Shown: positions 11,348-22,324, numbered from the stretch's first letter. The stretch is DNA of 64,000 bases from Tenodera sinensis (GCA_030765045.1 CM060962.1:143828525-143892524), one strand, 5' to 3'. Notes: generated by a model not told the origin, from the sequence alone. Program-made: numbers and translations.

Positions 11348-11865
11348 AGAGATTCCGGTTTAAGGTTTGAAATATGATATGAAGGAGTTTAAGGCTAAAC
11401 TAACCCATCTTAATCACCTAAAAATGGTTTAAAATCGTGCCTTCGAAAACTCAATCTACATAAAGGCATTATTTTCCTTTAATGATTATAATCGTAATAG
11501 TTACCTTGTGTTAATGACTACATGTAAAGTTTGTTTTTACTTGCTATCAGTCGCAACAAATGCTGCTAAGTGTCTTAGCTTGTAACAGATTCAGTGCGGC
11601 GGATCATGATCCCAATACACACTCTGCTCAAGTTTTGTATCTTCACAATTAAAATAATGCAGATGGAGTTAAAATGTTACCATATCAATGGATTTCCATA
11701 ATCAGGGTTTTACTAGATAGTGAATTTATATTTACAAGACTTTCTAAGTAAATTATTACATTTTCTTATTTTTAAGCATTAAACCACGCAGCTGCTTTCT
11801 TAACATTTTAATTTATGTTAAGCAACCAAATTCATGAATTGATATACAAGAAGAGTGCGTGTGAG

Positions 11866-11877
11866 TGACAGAGAGAG

Positions 11878-11938
<61 letters not shown>
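11866..11938. repeat. GA microsatellite
   Basis: A nearly pure GA run with a few extra G residues, about 70 bp. Confidence 0.95.
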
Positions 11939-11941
<3 letters not shown>

Positions 11942-12267
11942 GGAACATAATTCGAAAACAAAAGATTGGACAAGCACTTCACATAGTCACACACTGTTTA
12001 AGGATGCACAGCGAAGGTTTTAAGCCAATCCCCCTTCCCACCCCCACCCCCCGAAAAAAAAACACACTTCTTGAAAGTACCCTAGGTGAAAAACATTCAC
12101 CTATAGGAACTATCAACTAGTCTCATAAACTCGCAATCTCAGCATGTAGACTGATAGGTAACACACATAAATGAACAGCTTTTGTAGCGTACGCTAGCTA
12201 GGCTTTAATGGGCATGTCCATACTCTTTGCAGCAGTAAATGATAACTAGCCTACACAGAATAAAATT

Positions 12268-12774
12268 TTAATTTTTAATCCTTTGCATCATGTCTTGTCC
12301 CGGGACTAAATTAAATTCTGGGCAAGAGTGTAGAAAATCACTCCCGCAACGGCCAATATTGTAACGATACATTTCCCATCGTATCTTTCCAGTTCGAAAG
12401 TAGCGTTTACTCAAACAAATTCTGTGATCGGTGGATACCTCCATCTCGCATGTAAAGAACGCACATAATATCCCAGAGAAAAACAATTCTCCAGCGTCGC
12501 AGTACATTAACCTGTTTACGAAGTCGGAACTCCATGCAGTTGGAGGTTCATTTCCTGGCCTTCCCTTTAAGGCAAGGGGCTCACTCAACTGATAACCAGG
12601 TCGTTCATTCAACTGACTGGCGGTAAACGCTGAATAAATTTGAAGACCCGATATAATAAATGCTAAGTAACGAAAGAGAAGATGAATAAAAACATGCGAA
12701 AGAACCTCAACAATATTGAAGGCAATTATTAAACGAAAATAAAAGTAAATATTATTTATATTAAGGAAAGGCAT
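12268..12774 (-). CDS. Orphan 168-codon open frame, unassigned
   Basis: One of the longest non-repetitive open frames in the window, and locally less AT-rich than its flanks. The N-terminal third (residues 1-50) is hydrophobic, with a possible membrane segment around LSHVFIHLLFRYLAFIISGL. The middle contains QLSEPLALKGRPGNEPPTAW, and the C-terminal part has scattered Cys (YCDAGE, FFTCEME, RCGSDFLHSC). I do not recognise any family. There is no visible promoter, splice context or poly(A) signal, and such lengths can occur by chance, so this is a candidate only. Confidence 0.2.
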   Translation of the reverse strand: MPFLNINNIYFYFRLIIAFNIVEVLSHVFIHLLFRYLAFIISGLQIYSAFTASQLNERPGYQLSEPLALKGRPGNEPPTAWSSDFVNRLMYCDAGELFFSGILCAFFTCEMEVSTDHRICLSKRYFRTGKIRWEMYRYNIGRCGSDFLHSCPEFNLVPGQDMMQRIKN

Positions 12775-12846
12775 TATGTTTAGCAGGAAGCAGAATGGGC
12801 CAAGAACGTAGTCCTTTGCCAGATCCAGGCAGCCTTAGACAGTGTA

Positions 12847-12848
12847 CA

Positions 12849-12935
<87 letters not shown>
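12847..12935. repeat. CGCA then CA microsatellite
   Basis: About ten CGCA (GCAC) units merge into a pure CA run, consistent with CA expansion from a CG-containing tetranucleotide. Confidence 0.95.
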
Positions 12936-12938
<3 letters not shown>

Positions 12939-13500
12939 ACAAAGTCAGAACGAGCATGACTTGAAGGGACGACTATGTGGGGAAAACCTTACCATTCCGA
13001 AATGAGTCAAGCAAACACAAAATGAAATCAAACGAGATACTATGACAATTGCATAGGTAACTTTATAAAATACAGAAGTCCAAGAAGAACCAATAAAGGT
13101 AATCAAAAGTCATATGGCAAAGAACAGAAAGAAAATATACTGAGCGTGAGGTAGAGAATTTGTCTAGCGCAGGAGCTCCGGTGCTCATGGCATTCGCATA
13201 TGTAGTTATTCTGTTTTATCTTGGTGTTAGGACGTCGTGGACATGTCTTTGAACTGGCGAGAACATAACTGGAGAAAGTTTACCATCAGTGGGGAGTCAG
13301 ATAAGTTAGGTCTGCGAGAGTAACGGGAAAGTCACAATGAAATAGCATTATCTTAAATTGCTAAAAGAGCGAACATTTACAGCTTTTTTTCTTTTCCCAT
13401 TAGATTCAAGGTCATATCGCGGCCTTTTGACTTTGGAACATACTGCCAACAGGCAATGATGTGAAATCGTATACTGTCCGTTTTTCGGTCTTTAAACATT
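12936..13500. other. No recognisable feature
   Basis: Unique-looking, AT-rich DNA. I see no gene or repeat. Confidence 0.3.
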
Positions 13501-13502
13501 AG

Positions 13503-13562
13503 AAAACACACACACGTTCACACACACAGATAGAGACAGACAGACAGACACACACACACAGA
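13503..13562. repeat. CA / CAGA microsatellite at SINE tail
   Basis: CA and CAGA units lie exactly at the 3' end of the minus-strand SINE that follows, as if grown from its tail. Confidence 0.9.
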
Positions 13563-13712
13563 CAAATTCACACTCTCATTCATACTTCCAGACTCTGGCG
13601 AGGACAGGGAATAAACTGGTTTAAAGAAAAATGCCCACCCTCCCTAAACCTGAACCTGGGATCTCTCGCAGAGCAGGCAGGTTCTTTACGGACTGAGCTG
13701 CGGGCCCAGCCT
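13563..13712 (-). repeat. tRNA-derived SINE, family F
   Basis: On the minus strand it opens with a tRNA-like head: box A GCAGCTCAGTCCGTAAAG, an anticodon-loop-like CTGCTCTGCGAGAG and box B CCAGGTTCAGG. A body TTTATTCCCTGTCCTCGCC follows. A better preserved relative is at 61165-61418 (minus). The similarity to a true tRNA gene stops after box B, so it is not a tRNA gene. Confidence 0.65.
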
Positions 13713-13870
13713 CGAGCGTATTATAACACCGAACAGGGATGGTCAACCGCAGGCAAGTTAGGGGAGGTTGAAATAATCTCCTTCCACCCACAGAATGACG
13801 TATTTATCCGAGGTTACTGAGTTCCCGTGGCGACACGTTGTTACATACAGGAAATCAAAGGCGTACACAT

Positions 13871-14370
13871 TTATATTCTACCCCTGATTAACCCATATTG
13901 TTTCTGAGGATTACTGTTTTGGCACAATTTACGTTTCAGAAGGTCTTCAATATTTGGTGCAAACGATGAAGTGTACAATCTCAAAAGATAAGCAAGGGGA
14001 TTTTCACTAATCTTGCTGCGATACTCACATTTAATGTAGTTCATTTTTGAAAATGTTTGTTCGCAGATACAAGTGGAGACAAAGAGTGCCATTAAACTAG
14101 ATACATACAAACGTAATCTCGGATACTCACAGCAGGCGGAGACCTAAATAATTTCTCAGAACATTTTACAGTCGTGGAATTCTGCAATGCAAGTAGTTTC
14201 GTATTTTGTATCTCGTGTGAAGCCACACTACATGGAAACTTCAAAAGCGCAAAATAATTGGATTTTGGTTTCAACAGTTTTTAGATCTTCAAATTGTGAA
14301 GTGAATGTGTCATGCAACTGCTTCCAAATTTCGTTGTATTTTTCCATTTATCCTGAATATGGAACGTAAG
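13871..14370 (-). pseudogene. hAT transposase C-terminal dimerisation region (broken)
   Basis: The last frame (13871-14110) carries the hAT C-terminal signature: LFVSTCICEQTFSKMNYIK, then RSKISENPLAYLLRLYTSS and IEDLLKRKLCQ. This part of hAT transposases mediates dimerisation. Upstream on the same strand the readable pieces LKPKSNYFALLKFPC and NTTKFGSSCMTHSLHNL lie in other frames and look like the region before it. The pattern is that of the GTF2I-repeat/ZBED-like hAT transposases common in arthropods. The catalytic DDE core is absent and frames shift at least twice. Confidence 0.75.
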
Positions 14371-14424
14371 CAGGGGAAACGGTATAAATCTACAACTACC
14401 AGTCTTACAAATCAAGCACTTATC

Positions 14425-14632
14425 GTTATCAGCGGCCCGGGTTCGATCCTAGGCAACCGCATATGGGATTCGTGGTGGATGAAGCGGCGCTGGGGTGGGT
14501 TTCCTCCGAGTTCTCCAGTTTCCCCCGCCATCTCATTCCACCGGTACTCCATCGTCATTCCATGTATCATCAGTGTCACCGCCTGCGGTGCCGTATGTAG
14601 TAAAAGCGGGCGTTAAACACTGAAAAAAAAAA
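14425..14632 (+). repeat. tRNA-derived SINE, family B
   Basis: Box B CGGGTTCGATCCT (14438-14450) is followed by CGGCGCTGGGGTGGGTTTCC, CTCCAGTTTCCCCCGCCATC, a CACCGCCTGCGGTGCCGTAT palindrome-like stretch and AGCGGGCGTTAAACACTG with an A10 tail. The same body lies reversed at 21846-22000. It is inserted in the hAT element. Confidence 0.75.
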
Positions 14633-14843
14633 GCTTAACGTTATCGTCTTCATCTCAAAAACAAAAATAATCGTCCTCCCATTGAATTGTATGCACTAAT
14701 ATGCCATCCGGTGTGGATCTGCTTGCCTTGGTCAGCGGAGGAGGAAAATAACGTTTGTAGGGGAAGCGAACATGTACTAGCTTGTTGAGCACCCCTGATA
14801 TACAATTTGTGCCAAACAACTTTTTCGTAGCATGTCCATTATT

Positions 14844-15338
14844 TTAAAAATATACTTTCAAATTATGTTTTGTTTCTCGTGGGCTAATGCAAAACGTTAT
14901 AATATCAAGGTATGTTGACTGGCGTATCAACTTCCTGTAGGTTGCTGTGTGCTTCCTACAAATGTGCACTGGAACAATTTCTACCAACCGTATTGTGAAG
15001 CACGAGCTAAGAGCTACATGGATAAGAAAAATACTTTTGTATGAATTATTTGTCAAACACAGGAGGAAGTAAATGATATTGATTAGAGAAAGTGTAAGAT
15101 TTATTCTCTTTGGAGAAATGCTGAACTGAGCCATTGTTGCAGATAAGCAAACAAAGAAATGAGCCTTCTTTTTCCCAGAACCAACGAACAATGCGTTCAT
15201 AGTTGATGTTAAGGACGCGCTACACAGAAACCCCTCAGCCAGACAGTAGATTTGCAGCTGGTTTAGGAATGATGCCATGACAAACCAACCACAGTTAAGC
15301 CCACTTCCGTCGTTGAAGTTACCAGCTCTAAATGACAC
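14844..15338 (-). other. 164-codon chance frame next to a tRNA-like stretch
   Basis: The frame is long, but its 5' part directly follows a minus-strand stretch, AATAGCTCAGCGCATTAGAC (about 15340-15362), that resembles a SINE/tRNA box A. Its second half is low-complexity hydrophobic sequence. I recognise no domain. It is probably repeat-derived and not a gene. Confidence 0.2.
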
Positions 15339-15683
15339 CCCAGTCTAATGCGCTGAGCTATTTCATCATGTGCATCATAATGAAAACAGTACAACATGCA
15401 CAGAGATTAGCAACACGAGTATTCGCCTCGTGCTTGTAATGTCGTTTGGACATGCGCATTAAGCATTTGTCTGCATAACACAAAAATCGAATTTATTTGC
15501 ATGCTAGCTGAACTACCCGGCGTTGTCCCTACTTTGAAGATTTATCCCTACAACTCTTCGGCTTAGGTTGCACTTGCCCAATAGTTTTGTGCCTCTTTGG
15601 AAACATTTAGAAATATTACTTAAGGGCACTGGGAGGTTATTTTTAGCACAAATGAACTTTTGTGGCATTGTCATTTTCCAAAT

Positions 15684-17545
15684 ATTCTTTGTTATTGGCT
15701 TGAATTCTCAGATGCTTTTAATTCCATTGTCCAGATATTCTTTGTTATTGGCTTGAATTCTCAGATGCTTTTAATTCCATTGTCCAGATATTCTTTGTTA
15801 TTGGCTTGAATTCTCAGATGCTTTTAATCCCATTGTCCAGATATTCTTTGTTATTGGCTTGAATTCTCAGATGCTTTTAATTCCATTGTCCAGACATTCT
15901 TTGTTATTGGCTTAGATGCTTTTAATTCCATTGTCCAGATATTCTTTGTTATTGGCTTGAATTCTCAGATGCTTTTAATCCCATTGTCCAGATATTCTTT
16001 GTTATTGGCTTAGATGCTTTTAATTCCATTGTCCAGATATTCTTTGTTACTGGCTTGAATTCTCAGATGCTTTTAATTCCATTGTCCAGATATTCTTTGT
16101 TATTGGCTTGAATTCTCAGATGCTTTTAATCCCATTGTCCAGATATTCTTTGTTATTGGCTTGAATTCTCAGATGCTTTTAATTCCATTGTCCAGACATT
16201 CTTTGTTATTGGCTTAGATGCTTTTAATTCCATTGTCCAGATATTCTTTGTTATTGGCTTGAATTCTCAGATGCTTTTAATTCCATTGTCCAGATATTCT
16301 TTGTTATTGGCTTGAATTCTCAGATGCTTTTAATTCCATTGTCCAGATATTCTTTGTTATTGGCTTGAATTCTCAGATGCTTTTAATTTCATTGTCCAGA
16401 CATTCTTTGTTATTGGCTTAGATGCTTTTAATTCCATTGTCCAGATATTCTTTGTTATTGGCTTGAATTCTCAGATGCTTTTAATTCCATTGTCCAGATA
16501 TTCTTTGTTATTGGCTTGAATTCTCAGATGCTTTTAATTCCATTGTCCAGATATTCTTTGTTATTGGCTTGAATTCTCAGATGCTTTTAATTTCATTGTC
16601 CAGACATTCTTTGTTATTGGCTTAGATGCTTTTAATTCCATTGTCCAGATATTCTTTGTTATTGGCTTGAATTCTCAGATGTTTTTAATTCCATTGTCCA
16701 GATATTCTTTGTTATTGGCTTGAATTCTCAGATGCTTTTAATTCCATTGTCCAGATATTCTTTGTTATTGGCTTGAATTCTCAGATGCTTTTAATTCCAT
16801 TGTCCAGATATTCTTTGTTATTGGCTTAGATGCTTTTAATTCCATTGTCCAGATATTCTTTGTTATTGGCTTGAATTCTCAAATGCTTTTAATTCCATTG
16901 TCCAGACATTCTTTGTTATTGGCTTAGATGCTTTTAATTCCATTGTCCAGATATTCTTTGTTATTGGCTTGAATTCTCAGATGCTTTTAATTCCATTGTC
17001 CAGATATTCTTTGTTATTGGCTTGAATTCTCAGATGCTTTTAATTCCATTGTCCAGACATTCTTTGTTATTGGCTTAGATGCTTTTAATTCCATTGTCCA
17101 GATATTCTTTGTTATTGGCTTGAATTCTCAGATGCTTTTAATTCCATTGTCCAGATATTCTTTGTTATTGGCTTGAATTCTCAGATGCTTTTAATCCCAT
17201 TGTCCAGATATTCTTTGTTATTGGCTTGAATTCTCAGATGCTTTTAATTCCATTGTCCAGACATTCTTTGTTATTGGCTTAGATGCTTTTAATTCCATTG
17301 TCCAGATATTCTTTGTTATTGGCTTGAATTCTCAGATGCTTTTAATCCCATTGCCCAGATATTCTTTGTTATTGGCTTAGATGCTTTTAATTCCATTGTC
17401 CAGATATTCTTTGTTATTGGCTTGAATTCTCAGATGCTTTTAATCCCATTGTCCAGATATTCTTTGTTATTGGCTTGAATTCTCAGATGCTTTTAATTCC
17501 ATTGTCCAGATATTCTTTGTTATTGCTTTGAGTTCTCGGACGATT
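15684..17545. repeat. 53/45-bp minisatellite, about 36 units
   Basis: The main unit is 53 bp (starting TTGAATTCTCAGATGCTTTT and containing GTCCAGATATTCTTTGTTAT). About ten units lack 8 bp (GGCTTAGATGC in place of GGCTTGAATTCTCAGATGC), giving 45 bp. The short form usually travels with the GACATTC variant, and in 16210-16830 three long plus one short unit recur as a block of about 204 bp. The outermost units are degenerate. The unit resembles an internal segment of DR1 in reverse orientation (compare 19222-19270 and 62484-62525). Frames across it are artefacts. Confidence 0.95.
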
Positions 17546-17813
17546 TTCATTTCTCTCAACTGTGAATCGCTCCGTTTTAATTTCTCAAATACGTCGTTAC
17601 AATAAGAATTGGGAGTATTTCATTTCACGGAAAATATACATTTTCAGACTCTCTGTATAATAAAAATGCACCATGTTTAGAAAAAGTTCTGTGTGTGAGC
17701 AGCATAAATAAAAAACATATCTAAAAGTCGATTAAATACCAAATGTGGCGTTTAAGTTCCCCATCTTTCAAGGATGTCACACCAATATTTTGAAAAAAAA
17801 AAAAAAAAAAAAA
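17546..17813 (-). repeat. Dispersed repeat DR1, right-end fragment
   Basis: The phrases AGCATAAATAAAAAACATAT, AAAAGTCGATTAAATACCAA and CTTTCAAGGATGTCAC match the complement of the DR1 right half. A short TGTGTGTG remnant stands where other copies have long microsatellites. It ends in A20 (17795-17813) against the next DR1 copy. Confidence 0.55.
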
Positions 17814-17825
17814 TCTGATGTGTTG

Positions 17826-18543
17826 CACTCACATGACTTTCTCTACCCTTGTACTAATCATTCTTACAAACTCTTATTCCTCCATCTTCTTCGTGTTAGT
17901 TAAGATGAACATTTGTACAAATTAACTTATTGCTTATTTCCTTGTAGCTTCAAAGGGAATATTAGAATACAGTAGGCTTTGAGCGACAGTCAAATCTTTT
18001 AAAGCTTTGAGATTCCGTTCTCTTTGCACATTTAACATATAAAAAATACGCGATGCTCCGCTTCACGAAAGTTTTAAGTTTTCCGAAACTCACACCCATA
18101 ACAAGGAATATTTCCGAAATGGTTCACCCTACAAGAAAATGTACTGAGACATAAATTGTGTATTTTAGCAAGATCTACATTTTTGTAAAGTATGATTTGG
18201 TCTATCTCTAACGGTTTACCAGTTATGCAAAAGTCGTCCAGAGTAAATACGACCAGAGGCTATAACCAGAAAATTCAAGATATACACTTCATTTGTCATT
18301 AACATATCTCAAACACATGGCATTTTAATCAAAATCGTTAGAGCCATTTTCAAGAAAATCAAAATTTTCGAAAAATGTTCCATATAAAGGGTAGCTTAGG
18401 GTGGGGCTATTTTCTTCAAAATCTTCGTGTCGCATCCTTGAATGACATTAAACTTAAATACCACCTTTGGTTTTTAACCTACTTTTCGTTTTTGAGTTAT
18501 GCTGTCCCCCCCCCCCACACACACACAGACACACAGACAAACA

Positions 18544-18606
<63 letters not shown>

Positions 18607-18737
18607 GCGCGCGCGGACCATTTTCTAAAAATGCTTTTTTTTAATTCAGGGTGTCTCAAAACATATTTCCGGTAAAATCTCAACATCGAATTTTTGGGCG
18701 GAATACAATACTTTCCCTACTTACCAGTAGAGAAAGT
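17826..18737 (+). repeat. Dispersed repeat DR1, copy B (full length)
   Basis: The left end is CACTCACATGACTTTCTCTA (17827-17846) and the right end AGTAGAGAAAGT (18726-18737). It is collinear with copy A over its whole length, with the same blocks. An AC microsatellite sits after TTTTTGAGTTATGCTG. It is flanked by a reverse copy on the right, making a near-palindromic pair. Confidence 0.8.
18505..18616. repeat. C-run, AC and CG microsatellite inside DR1
   Basis: C11, then about 45 AC units with AGAC interruptions, then GCGCGCGCG. Opposite-strand frames reading CVCVCV are artefacts. Confidence 0.95.
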
Positions 18738-18744
18738 AAAAAAT

Positions 18745-19524
18745 CTCCCGTCCCATATTATCCTTTACAAGAAAAACGTTTTTATTTTCATAAAAATGAC
18801 CAACGATTTTGGTTAAATTACTATATGTCTAAGGAATTTTCATGACAAATTACATTTTCTGGGAATAGGAATTCGTCTTCATTCTGTTTGATTTTTGCAA
18901 AACTGGTAAACCGTAGGAAATATATAAACTTTTACTACACAAAAATGTAGATTTCGTTAAAACACACAATTTGTCTTTGTGCATTAAATTATTTTGTTAT
19001 TTAACTACGCTGACCATTGCCAGGATCATATCAAAATCACCGGTGTGCCCGAATTTAGTCCCACAGGAGTTATTTTACATGCCAGTAAATCTACTGGCAT
19101 GGAGCTGTCGTTTCTAAGCACACTTAAAAACCATCGCTCTGGACCGGATTTGAACCCATGACCTTGGGATCAGTAGGCCAGCGTATAACAGACTGAGCCC
19201 CAGAGCGACCTGTCTTTTTGTAGATATTCGAGATATTCCTTGTTATTAGTTTGAATTTTCAAATACTTATACTTTTTTGCAATAGGAAGTCGGTATTAGC
19301 CTTATTATGCCATGCAAAGAGAATCGAATGTTAAAGCGGACACATAGCGGCCAGTTCTTAAACATTTGACTATAGCTTAAGCCTGCTGTATTCGCCTATT
19401 CCTATTGTACCTATAAGAAAATATGTAATTTCTGCCAACTTTTATATCAATTAACATGAGCTAGGTACAAATATAAGCGTATGCAAGAATAGTTTGTACA
19501 AGAATAAGTAGAGAAAGTCATGTG
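18745..19524 (-). repeat. Dispersed repeat DR1, copy C, split by a SINE
   Basis: On the minus strand it begins at AGTAGAGAAAGTCATGTG (19507-19524, the DR1 left end) and runs to the block near 18790 (ACGATTTTGGTTAAATTACT on the plus strand). The extreme right end is not seen. A family D SINE interrupts it at 19022-19212. Confidence 0.65.
19022..19212 (-). repeat. tRNA-derived SINE, family D
   Basis: On the minus strand the head GCTCTGGGGCTCAGTCTGTT and box B GGGTTCAAATCC are followed by CGACAGCTCCATGCCAGTAG, ATTTACTGGCATGTAAAATA and GGGCACACCGGTGATTTTGA. The CCAGTAG...CTACTGG part can form a small hairpin. A second copy is at 55175-55375 (plus). It is inserted into DR1. Confidence 0.75.
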
Positions 19525-19554
19525 AGCGCACACGTAATTTTTCTCCTGGTCATG

Positions 19555-19758
19555 CAAATAGAAAGGGATCCCAAAACCATCACATAACGACTAGCTCCAA
19601 AGGTTCGACTATGGCTTAAGCCTACCGTATTCCTCTATTCCCATTGTACCTACAATGAAATATCCAATAAAACCACTTTTACAAATTAACATTTATCTTG
19701 ATTAAGATGAAGTACGTAGAAGAATAAGCTGTTGTAAGAATAGCTGGCGAAATGTCAG
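19555..19758 (-). repeat. Dispersed repeat DR1, left-end fragment D
   Basis: GGTTCGACTATGGCTTAAGC, CATTGTACCTACAA and AAGAATAGCTGG match the terminal 200 bp of the reverse DR1 copies at 19300-19524 and 27370-27578. Confidence 0.6.
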
Positions 19759-20059
19759 AAATGCAAACTACAAAAGATGATATACTAAACAATGCACGGT
19801 TGTACAGTAGAAAATAGGGAAAAAGTAAACTTGGATGCACAAAATACCGATATTGGAAAGCAAGAAATTGTAAGCAGTTTCAAAGAAACAAGGTCAATAA
19901 TAAATCATACATATTTCAAAATGGAATGGGTAAGAGAAAAATACATCGAAGTATGCAACAGTGAGTCCACAATGGGGTAGGCATGGACGAGGACAAGTGT
20001 AATGAATTTAAGTGCCCTAGGAAGAATTAAGGAGGAAGTATGCACTAAATGTAGTAGAT

Positions 20060-20402
20060 CAGCGATGTCCAACGTTTGCGAAAGAGGGGAGTGTGGGTTT
20101 ACCTCCTTTCAACATACGCGGACTTTGCCTTTCTTTAACCCCCAGCCGTACTTTGTGTTGCAGTGGCGGGTTGGTTACATGTACGCTGCGTTTGATTTAA
20201 GAAAACAGTGTCAAATCTTACGCAATAAACATCTGTTTATAGTGACTCCTTTGACATTTCTTACGTTTAACAAGTCAATCAATATTTGACGTAGCCTTAG
20301 AGGATACACCAAGTGATCGTCAAGTAACATATTGCGATACAGACTTTTGATATGGTTCAATTTGGAGAACCTCTGTTCGTAAATACATGCAGAGCTATAC
20401 AC
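20060..20402 (-). pseudogene. hAT left end with transposase C-terminal fragment
   Basis: A hAT-like end CAGCGATGTCCAACG starts at 20060. On the minus strand, 20211-20402 encodes the C-terminal signature (SSACIYEQRFSKLNHIKS, LDDHLVYPLRLRQILIDLL). The body upstream of this is cut off where a DR1 copy begins at about 20405, so no other end or target duplication is found. Confidence 0.65.
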
Positions 20403-20404
20403 AT

Positions 20405-20885
20405 TATTCTTGCAAATGTGTATTTCTCTATATACTGCATTTTAATCGACATGAGCATTTTTAGAAATCACCTTATTGCGAATTTTCTTGTAGGTGCAAG
20501 GGGAATATGCGAATACGGTGGGCTTTAAGCGATAGTGAAATGCTTTAAGGGCTGGTTGCCATGCGACACCTTTGAAATTTCGTTCTCTTTACAAGGCCAA
20601 GGAATGAAGGGAAAAAAAACTTATTCCTGTTTGTAAAAAAGTATAAGTATTGGCAAACTCAAACAAATAAGAAAGAATGTTTCGGAAATGGTTCACTCAA
20701 TAGAAAAAAGAGGCATTTGACATAAATTGTGTCTTTCAACGAGATCTACATTTTTTATTAAGTAAGCTTTTGTCTGTCTCTTACTGTTTACCACTAGGCA
20801 AAAATTATCCAGAATGAAGAGGTCTTCTGAGAACATTCCCAGAAAATTCAAGGTATGACTTAAACTTCTATGGAATAACGCGTCC
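20405..20885 (+). repeat. Dispersed repeat DR1, copy E (left half)
   Basis: Blocks in DR1 order: TTGTAGGTGCAAGGGGAATA, GGAAATGGTTCACTC, CATAAATTGTGTCTT, AACGAGATCTACATTTTTTA, ATTCCCAGAAAATTCAAGGT. The right half is missing. Confidence 0.65.
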
Positions 20886-20889
20886 CTCA

Positions 20890-21840
20890 CTGGATACTGG
20901 CTGTCTGTACCTCCGACTGAGGAGTGGAGTGGGGTATTGCCACTAACTGCTTACGGCTTTCCAAAGATAGAATGTTGGGCATGCCTGATAGTACATTGTG
21001 TTCTAATTGACATATTCTCGAAGTTCATGATACGGAAAAAGGAATAAAGAATTTAATATTAGAGAAACTGGAAAATTGCCCAATAGAGCTAAAATTTAGG
21101 AGGATTTTAAATCAAGATTAAATTAATGATCCTAACATGAAGGTGAGAAATTTATAAAGGAAACAGAAGCAAAGATACTATCAGAACATTACCACAAGAT
21201 TGTAGTTAAAGTTAAACATAAATAAATCAAGTTTGCAGTGTAATAAGGTGTTTATTTTATGGTATTTAACTCAATACTAAATGGGAAATTTGCACATTTA
21301 AAAGCAAGTTCTTGCTGATATCTGTTTGAGATTTTACTTTTAGGATAATTATGCTATGTAGTTAAATAAATAACATTTTTATGTAACGAATTTCATAATT
21401 TACTATTAAATCATAGTAAGTACGCGAGGAATTTCTCTTGATTTTCACATTAATAACTGTTCAAACTATCGACCTCCGGTTTCTAAACAAAGAGGATTAG
21501 TTAGGACAAAATACGTATATTTCGCATTCAAGAGCAACCTTGAAACTGCCCGAATTATAAGTAGTCTTTTGCCCTTCACCCCTTTGCCTGGAAGCTATGA
21601 CAAGTTTGCTGATACCGAACAAGGAGAAAGTCTTCGTTTTTATAACACGTGCTCATCAAGAACATCCTCTGATGTGAGTATATGGGCATCACATAATAGT
21701 GCTTCGTTCGCTGCCTAATCTCAACATGGAATTTTCAATGTTCCATAAAGCATGCCTAAAAATGTTCGAAGCTGCGGCATCAATCTTCGGACTAATTCAA
21801 GTACACGCTAAAACATTGTTATATTCGTTCGGTGTCTTTT
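20890..21840. other. No recognisable feature
   Basis: AT-rich DNA with no open frame of note. I see no repeat, terminal repeats or gene. Confidence 0.3.
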
Positions 21841-21845
21841 TGTTT

Positions 21846-22000
21846 TATAGTGTTTAACGCCCACTTTTACTACATACGACACCGCAGGCGGTGACACTGA
21901 TGATACATGGAATAAAGATGGGGCACCGGTGGAATGAGATGGCGGGGGAAACTGGAGAACCCGGAGGAAACCCGCCCCAGCGCCGCTTTGTCCACGGTGT
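21846..22000 (-). repeat. tRNA-derived SINE, family B (5' truncated)
   Basis: Reverse orientation of the 14425-14632 element. On the plus strand it reads AGTGTTTAACGCCCACTTTT, GACACCGCAGGCGGTGACAC and GGAGAACCCGGAGGAAACCC. The tRNA-like head is missing. It lies inside a DR1 remnant. Confidence 0.7.
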
Positions 22001-22007
22001 CGTTTGG

Positions 22008-22098
22008 TAAAGCTTTATCTGTATCAATGCAAGTAGATAGAAGAATCAACTTATGTAGGACAGTTTATAGAAGGGAGTAGGGAAAGTCATATGAATAC
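22008..22098 (-). repeat. Dispersed repeat DR1, left-end fragment F
   Basis: The tail GAGTAGGGAAAGTCATATGA corresponds to the DR1 left end AGTAGAGAAAGTCATGTG, preceded by the usual ATGTAGGACAGTTTATAG-like block. Confidence 0.5.
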
Positions 22099-22112
22099 AA
22101 AAAGTTATTTTC

Positions 22113-22141
22113 CTTCTTCTTCTTCTTCTTCTTCTTCTTCT

Positions 22142-22172
<31 letters not shown>
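22113..22172. repeat. TTC microsatellite and T-run
   Basis: About ten TTC units then T28. The poly-lysine frame on the minus strand is an artefact. Confidence 0.95.
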
Positions 22173-22324
22173 GGAGGGAGGGGGGTTGAACTTATTCTCC
22201 CTTAAGCGAAAGGTCATATAGGAAGCTAAATAAATTATATGGCAAACTGGTGCTGAAATGAGTCCAGCTTCCACAAGAGTTAGTTACTAGTCATTCGTGA
22301 AAGCGCATCTAGGTAACTAACCAC

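Larger units (their letters stand above)
13734..14797 (-). mobile_element. Deleted hAT element with nested SINE
   Basis: The left end CAGGGATGGTCAACC (13734-13748) and the right end (complement CAGGGGTGCTCAACAAG, ending 14797) are hAT-type terminal repeats that differ at a few positions. Flanks ACACCGAA and ATATACAA do not match, so the target duplication is lost or one end is not original. Transposase remnants inside are on the minus strand, with the C-terminus next to the left end. A family B SINE sits in the middle. Confidence 0.6.

Noticed and set aside
13734..14805. 8-bp target duplication for this hAT
   Set aside because: Flanks ACACCGAA and ATATACAA do not match; the element is called from ends and coding remnants only.
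14844..15338. 164-codon minus frame as a membrane protein gene
   Set aside because: Starts next to a tRNA/SINE-like stretch and has no recognised domain; hydrophobicity follows from T-rich composition.
15684..17545. CRISPR array
   Set aside because: The units are contiguous with no unique spacers, and the context is eukaryotic; a minisatellite.
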